Shown here in pieces: positions 6,257 through 12,494 of a stretch of 12,494 nt of DNA. The DNA lies in contig DKMV01000154.1 of the NCBI GenBank assembly GCA_002469605.1, positions 300-12,793 of the forward strand. The letters are read 5' to 3'. Made by a program: the position numbers and the translations under genes. The number at the start of each line of letters is the position of its first letter. Within the stretch, counting starts at the first letter, position 1. Source of the DNA: Leclercia sp. UBA7405. Its GTDB lineage: Bacteria; Pseudomonadota; Gammaproteobacteria; Enterobacterales; Enterobacteriaceae. The notes beneath the pieces are model-generated. The model did no database searches. It was given only the letters and a program-made list of their open reading frames with translations, and was not told the origin of the DNA.

Positions 6257-8613
6257 AGCCGACCATGATAATCCTGCTTTGCGTCTCTACGGCAAGCTGG
6301 GCTAACTCAGGCGATGACGCACTGCCGCCACCGCCTGCTCCTCAGTCCCTGAACGACGAAGCGGTATTTCAGCTGGCGCTTATCGTAAACCATTACGATA
6401 CCGGGCTGGTGGTGCCGGTGACCCGGCGCAACGGTGATTATCTGGTCTCCAGCGCCGACCTGCTGCGCGCCGGGCTGCCGCCGGAAAAGGTGCCGCCGGG
6501 CGAGGTGAACCTGGCCTCCTTAAGCCAGGTGCGCAGTGAATATGACAGCGCCGGCCAGCGCCTGCTGCTGAGCGTGCCGCGCGAGTGGGTCTCCGCGCGC
6601 GTCACCCCCTTTGGCGGAGAGCTGACCCAGAGCGCCCCTCGCTATGGCCGGGGAGCGCTGCTCAACTACGACTTCTACACCAGTAAGACCGAACATGCGG
6701 GCGGCCAGGCGTCGCTCTGGCATGAGTTTCGCTATTTTGACGAGCGGGGCTCCTTATCCTCCACCGGCTATGTGCGCAAAAATCTCTCGGGCGGCGGCCA
6801 GCAGGAGGGCTATGTGCGTTACGACACCACCCTGCTGGTGACCGACGAAGATAACGCCACCACCTGGACCGCCGGGGATGTGATAAGCGATGCCCTGAGC
6901 TGGAGCAGCAGCGTGCGCATGGGCGGCATCAGCTATGGGCGCGACTTCTCGCTGCGCCCGGATCTGGTCACCTGGCCGCTGCCGGAGTTTTCCGGCGAGG
7001 CGGCGGTGCCCACCTCCGTCGATCTCTTTGTGAATGGCTATCGCGCCGGCTCCACCCGCCTGCAGCCGGGCCCTTTCACCCTGACCAACCTGCCTTATAT
7101 TAACGGCGCGGGGGATGCGGTGCTGGTCACCACCGATGCCCTCGGGCGCCAGGTGAGCACCACGCTGCCCTTTTACGTCACCAGCGATCTGCTAAAAGCG
7201 GGGCTCAGCGACGGCGCGGTTACCCTCGGCAGCCTGCGCCGCAACTACGGTATCGACAGCTTTGATTACGGCCCGGCGGCGGGCAGCGGCTCTTACCGCT
7301 ACGGGGTCACCGACTGGCTGACCCTGGAAGGGCATGCCGAAGGGGCCGAAGAGCTGGCCCTGGGCGGGGCGGGCACGGTGGTAAAAATCGGCCGCTTTGG
7401 CGTGGTCAATACCGCCTACAGCCGCAGCCGGATGCGCGGCGACGACGGCGGGCAGCTCAACTGGGGCTATCAGTACAGCACCAGCGAGTTCAGCATCGCC
7501 ACCCAGCACAGCCGCCGGGATCGCGGCTTCGGCAACCTTGCCCTGTACGACCAGCCGACGGTCTACGATGAATATAACCAGCCCATCGCCAGCCTTAGTC
7601 GCAACACCGACCAGTACTCCGTGAGCCTTAACCTGGGCGATTACGGCAATATCGGCGCGGCCTGGATCGGCGTGGAGAGCTTTGATAGCCAGAAAACCGA
7701 GCTGTTAAACCTCTCCTGGAGCCGCAACCTGTGGGGCAGCAGCAGTATCTACCTCGCCGCCAGCCGGGACCAGCAGCGGGGCGACTGGACGGTAGCCATG
7801 TCGCTGCAAATCCCCCTCGGCGAGCGCGACAGCGCGGCGGTCACCCTCGAAAATACCCCGGACGCGGGCAGCACCCAGCGCCTTAACTACAACCACTCGA
7901 TGCCCACCGACGGCGGTTTTAGCTGGAACATGGCCCTGGCGCGCCAGTCCCGTTCCAGCAACTACCAGCAGGGCTCGCTGGGGTGGCGTAACAACAATAT
8001 CGAAGTGCAGGGCGGCGGCTACGGCGAGCGCGACATGATGACCTGGTGGGGCGAGGCGCTGGGCTCGCTGGTGCTGATGGACGGCGAGCTATTTGCCGCC
8101 AATAAGATTAACGACGCCTTCGTGGTGATCAGCACCGACGGCAAGCCGGACGTGCCGGTGAACTATGAAAACCAGCCGGTGGGTAAAACCAATAGTAACG
8201 GCTATCTGCTGGTGAGCGGCGTGTCGGCCTACTACCCGGCGAGCTACAGTATCAACACCCTTAATCTGCCGGCGGATACCCGGCTGAAGGAGACCGAGCG
8301 GCGGGTGGCGCTGCGGCGTAATAGCGGCTATCTGGTGGACTTCCCGATGGAGCAGGAGCGGGTCGCCAGCGTTATTCTTCACGACGGCGATGGGCATGAC
8401 ATTCCCCTCGGTAGCCAGGTGCGCCGCGCCTCCCACGCCCCGGCCACCGTGGGCTACGACGGTATTGCCTGGCTGGAGGATCTGAATGACGTTAACCCGC
8501 TGGAGGTGCACACCCCGGAGGGCAAATCCTGCAGCGTTACCCTGACCATTGGCGCCAACCCGGAGCATAAGCTGCAAACCTATGGTCCGTTGACCTGCAG
8601 GCTGACGCCATGA
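6232..8613 (+). CDS. Outer-membrane fimbrial usher (FimD/PapC family, archaic type)
   Basis: 793 residues. A signal peptide (hydrophobic core MIILLCVSTASWA) is followed by a Pro-rich spacer (PPPPAP) and the N-terminal chaperone-binding domain (about 40-125). The 24-strand barrel begins near RYGRGALLNYDFYTS (about 138) and runs to about 620. It is interrupted by the plug domain at about 255-320 (VDLFVNGYRAGSTRLQPGPF, LVTTDALGRQVST). Two C-terminal domains follow (about 625-700 with VVISTDGKPDVPVNYEN, and about 700-793). The usher secretes and orders the pilins. AGGGA at 6221-6225 precedes the ATG by six bases, inside the chaperone gene. A shorter start at M12 would still leave a signal peptide. 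The stop overlaps the adhesin start as ATGA. The length is slightly below classical ushers of about 830-880 residues. Confidence 0.93.
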   Translation: MAVGPRQLKPTMIILLCVSTASWANSGDDALPPPPAPQSLNDEAVFQLALIVNHYDTGLVVPVTRRNGDYLVSSADLLRAGLPPEKVPPGEVNLASLSQVRSEYDSAGQRLLLSVPREWVSARVTPFGGELTQSAPRYGRGALLNYDFYTSKTEHAGGQASLWHEFRYFDERGSLSSTGYVRKNLSGGGQQEGYVRYDTTLLVTDEDNATTWTAGDVISDALSWSSSVRMGGISYGRDFSLRPDLVTWPLPEFSGEAAVPTSVDLFVNGYRAGSTRLQPGPFTLTNLPYINGAGDAVLVTTDALGRQVSTTLPFYVTSDLLKAGLSDGAVTLGSLRRNYGIDSFDYGPAAGSGSYRYGVTDWLTLEGHAEGAEELALGGAGTVVKIGRFGVVNTAYSRSRMRGDDGGQLNWGYQYSTSEFSIATQHSRRDRGFGNLALYDQPTVYDEYNQPIASLSRNTDQYSVSLNLGDYGNIGAAWIGVESFDSQKTELLNLSWSRNLWGSSSIYLAASRDQQRGDWTVAMSLQIPLGERDSAAVTLENTPDAGSTQRLNYNHSMPTDGGFSWNMALARQSRSSNYQQGSLGWRNNNIEVQGGGYGERDMMTWWGEALGSLVLMDGELFAANKINDAFVVISTDGKPDVPVNYENQPVGKTNSNGYLLVSGVSAYYPASYSINTLNLPADTRLKETERRVALRRNSGYLVDFPMEQERVASVILHDGDGHDIPLGSQVRRASHAPATVGYDGIAWLEDLNDVNPLEVHTPEGKSCSVTLTIGANPEHKLQTYGPLTCRLTP

Positions 8614-9575
8614 GACGCCTGTTGCTGCTGTTGACGCTGCTGGTCTTTTCCGGCGCCGGCTGGGGCGCCTGTACGGTCAGTACCGTCAACGCCAGCTTTG
8701 GCAGCGTCACCTCTTTTGCCCTGAGCGGCAGCAACGAAGTGCAGACCACCGGCACTCTGGTGGTGAGCTGCGATGCGGTGCTTAACCTGCTGACTAACGA
8801 CTCCATCACCCTCAACTATACCGGGGCCACCGTCTCCGCCGCCAGCCGCGCCACCATGAAGCGCACCGATAACGCCACTATTACCGATGTGATCCCCACC
8901 CGACTGTGTGGCGCGTCGGGCTGCACCGGCACCAGCGAAGTGCTCATCGGCCGCTCTTACACCTGGAGCGGCAGTACCCTGCTGGGGCTGCTTGGCTCCA
9001 GGCAGTACAACCTGCCGCTCTACTTCCGCACCGTCGCGGGCCAGAACGTGAGTGCAGGTCCCTACCAGGTGACGCTCAACTTCAGCATTAACTATAACGT
9101 CTGCCAGGTCGGTGCCGCGGGGGTCTGCATTACGCCGCAGACCGGCACGGCAGCTACCAGCATCACCCTGAACATGAACGTCACCAATGACTGTAGCGCC
9201 ATGACCACCCCGAATATCAACTTTAACAGCGCGCCGCTGGTGCAAAATTTCCCTACCGTCTCCCAGTCCATTGCCGTCACCTGCACCAAGGGCAGCGCCT
9301 ATACCATCGGCATCAACAACGGCGCTAATGCGCTGAACAACGTGCGGCAGATGGCCAGCGGCACCAACCGCATGAGCTATGAGATCTATAAAGGGGCTAC
9401 CAGCGAACGCTGGGGCGTGAGCGGCACGGAACGCTGGTCCAGCGGCGCCTCGTCGCAGGTAAGCACCGACGGCCTGCTGCGCACCTATAACTACACCGCC
9501 AAAGTCCTCACCAGCCAGACCACGCCCCCGGCGGGAAGCTACAGCGATACCCTGGTGGTGGACGTCGCCTTCTGA
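8610..9575 (+). CDS. Two-domain spore coat U-type tip adhesin (CsuE-like)
   Basis: 321 residues. A signal peptide ([19 protein letters not shown]) ends at about residue 19. Two SCPU-like domains follow: the first (about 20-163) has cysteines C21 and C54 in disulfide positions plus a C100-C105 loop. The second (about 165-321) has C195 and C225, preceded by C165 and C173, and ends in the beta strand [12 protein letters not shown] double-domain last gene is the hallmark of the tip adhesin of archaic pili (CsuE). Only the second domain should accept the usual chaperone/usher handling; the first would be exposed at the fibre tip. Hydrophobic stretches DAVLNLLTN (55-63) and STLLGLLG (122-129) are candidates for binding loops. 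The start overlaps the usher stop by four bases. It is the last fimbrial gene; tar follows 83 bases later. Confidence 0.86.
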   Translation: MRRLLLLLTLLVFSGAGWGACTVSTVNASFGSVTSFALSGSNEVQTTGTLVVSCDAVLNLLTNDSITLNYTGATVSAASRATMKRTDNATITDVIPTRLCGASGCTGTSEVLIGRSYTWSGSTLLGLLGSRQYNLPLYFRTVAGQNVSAGPYQVTLNFSINYNVCQVGAAGVCITPQTGTAATSITLNMNVTNDCSAMTTPNINFNSAPLVQNFPTVSQSIAVTCTKGSAYTIGINNGANALNNVRQMASGTNRMSYEIYKGATSERWGVSGTERWSSGASSQVSTDGLLRTYNYTAKVLTSQTTPPAGSYSDTLVVDVAF

Positions 9576-9600
9576 GCCACGCTTTTCCCTTTCGCAAACG

Positions 9601-9627
9601 TAAAGTTCCATCAGGCCGTGCCGATAA
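9601..9627 (+). promoter_or_regulatory. FliA (sigma-28) promoter of tar
   Basis: TAAAGTTC (9601-9608), an 11-base spacer and GCCGATAA (9620-9627) match the enteric flagellar sigma-28 consensus TAAAGTTT-N11-GCCGATAA at 15 of 16 bases with exact spacing. Transcription should start near 9634-9636, giving a leader of about 25 bases before tar. This places tar, tap and the genes beyond the window in the late (class 3) flagellar regulon, as in E. coli. Confidence 0.93.
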
Positions 9628-9658
9628 CACCGATAACCCACTCAGGATAAGGTGTTGT

Positions 9659-11323
9659 ATGTTGAACCGTATGCGCGTTGTCACACTGCTGATGCTAGTG
9701 CTGGTTGTCTTTGCACTGTTGCAGCTTATTTCCGGCAGTCTGTTTTTCTCCTCCCTGAAGCAAAATCAGGATAGCTTTGCGGTTTCCAACGACTTACGCC
9801 TGCAGCAGAGCGAGCTGACTACCACCTGGGATCTGATGCTGCAAACCCGCATCAACCTCAGCCGCTCCTCCGCGCGCATGATGATGGACCCCAATAACCA
9901 GCAGAGCAGCGCCAAAACCGAGCTGCTGAAAAATGCCCGCAACACCCTGGCGGAGGCGGCAAAGCACTACGAGGCCTTTAAGGCCATCGCGCCGCTGCCC
10001 GCTATGGCCGATACCAGCCAGACCATCGACGAGAAGTACCGTAACTATGCCGCCGCACTGGCGGAGCTGATCCAGTTCCTGGAGAGCGGCAACATGGACG
10101 CCTACTTTGCCCAGCCGACCCAGGGGATGCAGAACGCCCTCGGCACCGCGCTCGGCGACTACGCCAAAGCCAGCGCAGCCCAGTACCACGCCGCCTTCAG
10201 CGAAAGCGTCAACGACTACCGCTTTGCCAAATGGCAGATGGCGATCCTGGCCGCCGCGCTGGTGATCGTGCTGGTGGGGGTCTGGTACGGCATCCGCCAT
10301 ATCCTGCTCAACCCGCTGGGCCGCGTCATTAACCATATTCGCGAGATTGCCGCCGGCGACCTGACCCGCACCCTGGTTATCGCCGGGCGCAACGAGATAA
10401 CGGAGCTGGCGAGCAGCGTGGACCATATGCAGCGCTCGCTCAGCGACACCGTCGCCAACGTGCGCCAGGGCTCGGATGCCATTTACACCGGCACCAGCGA
10501 AATCGCCATGGGCAACAACGACCTCTCTTCCCGCACCGAACAGCAAGCCTCGGCGCTGGAAGAGACCGCCGCCAGCATGGAGCAGCTGACCGCTACCGTG
10601 AAGCAAAATGCCGACAACGCCCGCCAGGCCTCAAAGCTGGCGGAAAGCGCCTCCGGCACCGCCCAGCGCGGCGGTCAGGTGGTGGACGGGGTAGTGAAAA
10701 CCATGCACGACATCGCCCAGAGCTCGAAGAAGATCGCCGACATCATCAGCGTTATCGACGGCATCGCCTTCCAGACCAATATCCTCGCCCTCAACGCCGC
10801 GGTAGAAGCCGCCCGCGCGGGTGAGCAGGGGCGCGGCTTTGCGGTGGTAGCAGGGGAGGTACGTAACCTCGCCAGCCGCAGCGCCAACGCCGCCAAAGAG
10901 ATTAAGACTCTGATCGAAGAGTCCGTCTCCCGCGTGGATACCGGCTCGGTGCTGGTAGAGACGGCGGGGGAGACCATGAATGACATCGTCAACGCGGTCA
11001 CCCGCGTGACCGACATCATGGGGGAGATCGCCTCTGCCTCCGACGAGCAGAGCCGGGGTATCGACCAGGTGGCGCTGGCGGTATCGGAGATGGATCGCGT
11101 CACACAGCAAAACGCCGCGCTGGTGCAGGAGTCCGCCGCGGCGGCCGCCGCGCTGGAAGACCAGGCGAGCCGTCTGAAGATGGCCGTCTCGGCATTTCGT
11201 CTGACCTCTGTAGCTGACAATAAGGTAGCAACACGCAGCAGCCATCCGGGAGCGGCATCCGTCGCGCCTAAGGCTACCCGCGTGCTGGCCACCGAAAATA
11301 ACGATAACTGGGAAACATTTTGA
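9659..11323 (+). CDS. tar: Methyl-accepting chemotaxis protein Tar (aspartate receptor)
   Basis: 554 residues, against 553 in E. coli Tar. It is a transmembrane chemoreceptor for aspartate, and in E. coli for maltose via its binding protein, that controls CheA through CheW. TM1 is at about 7-30, a four-helix periplasmic sensor at about 35-188, TM2 at about 190-212, HAMP at about 213-266, then the cytoplasmic coiled-coil signalling domain. The aspartate-binding residues R64, R69, R73 and T154 are all present at the E. coli numbers. Methylation sites Q295, E302 and Q309 are also conserved. The tip hairpin carries [20 protein letters not shown]. The protein ends in NWETF, the CheR/CheB tether. 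AAGG at 9649-9652 is the ribosome-binding site. It is transcribed from the FliA promoter just upstream, and tap follows after 44 bases. Confidence 0.96.
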   Translation: MLNRMRVVTLLMLVLVVFALLQLISGSLFFSSLKQNQDSFAVSNDLRLQQSELTTTWDLMLQTRINLSRSSARMMMDPNNQQSSAKTELLKNARNTLAEAAKHYEAFKAIAPLPAMADTSQTIDEKYRNYAAALAELIQFLESGNMDAYFAQPTQGMQNALGTALGDYAKASAAQYHAAFSESVNDYRFAKWQMAILAAALVIVLVGVWYGIRHILLNPLGRVINHIREIAAGDLTRTLVIAGRNEITELASSVDHMQRSLSDTVANVRQGSDAIYTGTSEIAMGNNDLSSRTEQQASALEETAASMEQLTATVKQNADNARQASKLAESASGTAQRGGQVVDGVVKTMHDIAQSSKKIADIISVIDGIAFQTNILALNAAVEAARAGEQGRGFAVVAGEVRNLASRSANAAKEIKTLIEESVSRVDTGSVLVETAGETMNDIVNAVTRVTDIMGEIASASDEQSRGIDQVALAVSEMDRVTQQNAALVQESAAAAAALEDQASRLKMAVSAFRLTSVADNKVATRSSHPGAASVAPKATRVLATENNDNWETF

Positions 11324-11367
11324 CTGAAGTCTGAACCGCGGCTGCTGGCCGCTTAATGGGAGCGTGG

Positions 11368-12494
11368 ATGTTAAATCGTATTCGTATCTCGACCACACTG
11401 TTTTTGATTTTGATCGTCAGCGGTGTGTTGCAGGTTGGCAGTAACGGGTTGTCTTTTTGGGCGTTTCGCGATGGTTATCAGAATTTGCAGGAAGTCGAGA
11501 CCAGCAATCAGCAGCGCTCCGCACTGGCGCAGACCCGCGCGGTGCTGTTGCAGGCCAGTACGGCCCTGAACAAGGCGGGAACCTTAACCGCGCTGAGCTA
11601 TCCGCCGGACGACATCAAAGCCCTGATGGTGACCGCGCGCGACAGCCTGAAGCAGGCCGACGCCATGTTTAAAGCCTTTATGGCCCAGGAGGCGGTGAGC
11701 GAGCAGGGTAAAAAACTGCGCAGCGATATGCAAAAAGGCTTCGCTGGCTGGTACAGCGACCTGGAGCACCAGGCCACCTGGCTTGAGAACAACCAGCTCT
11801 CTGACTTCCTCACCGCGCCGGTGCAGGAGTCCCAGGCGGCGTTTGACGCCGGCTTTAACGCCTGGCAGCAGGATATTAACCACTTTGTGGCGCAGGCGGG
11901 CACCGACAGCCGCAGCAGCTACCACATGTCCGGGGTGATTTTTGTCACCGTGGTCATTCTGGCGGCGCTGCTCACCAGCGCGGCGCTGTTCTGGTCGCGG
12001 CGGATGATTGTTCAGCCGCTGGCCATTATTAGCGACCACTTTGACAGCATCGCCAAAGGTGACCTGGCGCGGCCGGTGGCGGTGTATGGCAAAAACGAGA
12101 TTTCGGCGATCTTTGCCAGCCTGAAGGCGATGCAGGGATCGCTACGCCAGACGGTAAGCGAAGTGCGCCAGGGCAGCTATGCCATGCACACCGGGATCTC
12201 GGAGATTGCCGAAGGCAATAACGATCTCTCCTCCCGTACCGAGCAGCAGGCGGCCTCGCTGGCGCAAACGGCGGCGAGTATGGAAGAGCTGACCGCCACC
12301 GTCAGCCAGAACGCCGACAACGCCCGTCAGGCCTCTGGCCTGGCAAAAAACGCCGCGCAAACGGCGAAGAAGGGGGGCGAGCAGGCCAGCCACGTGGCCA
12401 GCACCATGTCGGAGATCGCCGCCAGTTCGCAAAAAATTGGCGACATTATTAGCGTCATTGACGGGATTGCTTTCCAGACCAATATCCTGGCGCT
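11368..12494 (+). CDS. tap: Methyl-accepting chemotaxis protein Tap (dipeptide receptor, 3' end cut off)
   Basis: 375 complete codons are present from the ATG at 11368; the window ends inside the gene. The N-terminus (MLNRIRISTTLFLILI, then GSNGLSFWAFRD) and the periplasmic segment with LNKAGTLTALSYP and LSDFLTAPVQ closely resemble E. coli Tap, which senses dipeptides through the binding protein DppA. TM1 is at about 8-30, the four-helix sensor up to about 185, TM2 at about 188-208 (VIFVTVVILAALL), HAMP from about 209 to 262. The signalling helix then runs to [12 protein letters not shown] at the window edge, just at the receptor tip. GGGAG at 11358-11362 is the ribosome-binding site. The 44-base gap to tar has no terminator, so the two are probably cotranscribed. 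E. coli Tap lacks the NWETF tail; that cannot be checked here. Confidence 0.94.
   Translation, partial: MLNRIRISTTLFLILIVSGVLQVGSNGLSFWAFRDGYQNLQEVETSNQQRSALAQTRAVLLQASTALNKAGTLTALSYPPDDIKALMVTARDSLKQADAMFKAFMAQEAVSEQGKKLRSDMQKGFAGWYSDLEHQATWLENNQLSDFLTAPVQESQAAFDAGFNAWQQDINHFVAQAGTDSRSSYHMSGVIFVTVVILAALLTSAALFWSRRMIVQPLAIISDHFDSIAKGDLARPVAVYGKNEISAIFASLKAMQGSLRQTVSEVRQGSYAMHTGISEIAEGNNDLSSRTEQQAASLAQTAASMEELTATVSQNADNARQASGLAKNAAQTAKKGGEQASHVASTMSEIAASSQKIGDIISVIDGIAFQTNILA

Noticed and set aside
3907..9600. Fimbrial region as a recent mobile island.
   Set aside because: No integrase, transposase, tRNA end or flanking direct repeat was seen, and the gene composition resembles the neighbouring chemotaxis genes.
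8580..9641. A 353-codon open frame on the minus strand across the adhesin gene.
   Set aside because: It lies antisense to a clearly coding, signal-peptide-bearing SCPU protein. Its Gly/Ala/His-rich translation has no recognisable domain, and GC-rich genes commonly produce such empty frames.
11338..11352. A GC hairpin GCGGC-TGCTG-GCCGC between tar and tap as a terminator.
   Set aside because: The stem is only five base pairs and is followed by TTAATGGG rather than a T tract, directly before the tap ribosome-binding site; tar and tap are expected to be cotranscribed.
10631..11398. A long minus-strand open frame opposite tar.
   Set aside because: It is the antisense of the conserved receptor signalling domain; its length follows from the biased codon use of tar.

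Overview
The window comes from the flagellar and chemotaxis region of a GC-rich enteric bacterium (family Enterobacteriaceae). MotA, MotB, CheA, CheW, Tar and Tap all read as close relatives of the Escherichia coli proteins, in the same order and strand as in E. coli. The species cannot be fixed from this sequence; the Enterobacter/Leclercia/Lelliottia/Kosakonia group is a plausible guess only.

Layout: (1) 1-3840 holds the 3' end of motA, then motB, cheA and cheW, tightly packed with overlaps or short gaps, the classical 'mocha' operon. It closes with a clear intrinsic terminator at 3882-3906. (2) 3907-4354 is an AT-rich non-coding stretch with a perfect CRP operator, a possible 19-codon leader ORF and several inverted repeats just before the next gene. 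(3) 4355-9575 is a five-gene chaperone-usher fimbrial operon: two small spore-coat-U-type pilins, a periplasmic chaperone, an outer-membrane usher and a two-domain tip adhesin. The protein types and gene order match the archaic (sigma/Csu-like) class. In E. coli K-12 cheW and tar are adjacent apart from a short spacer, so this operon is an accessory insertion relative to that layout. (4) 9601-9627 is a near-consensus FliA (sigma-28) promoter that restarts the chemotaxis genes with tar (complete) and tap (cut by the window end), the start of the 'meche' operon.

How the parts work together: MotA/MotB form the proton-driven stator of the flagellar motor. Tar and Tap sense ligands in the periplasm and control the CheA kinase through CheW. 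The fimbrial operon would build thin surface fibres for attachment. It lies exactly at the boundary between two chemotaxis transcription units and leaves the terminator on one side and the FliA promoter on the other intact. Motility, chemotaxis and adhesion genes are therefore neighbours on one strand. The fimbrial operon has its own CRP-type control region and no obvious terminator before tar, which raises the possibility of transcriptional crosstalk.

No RNA genes, insertion sequences, CRISPR arrays or recombinase genes were seen.
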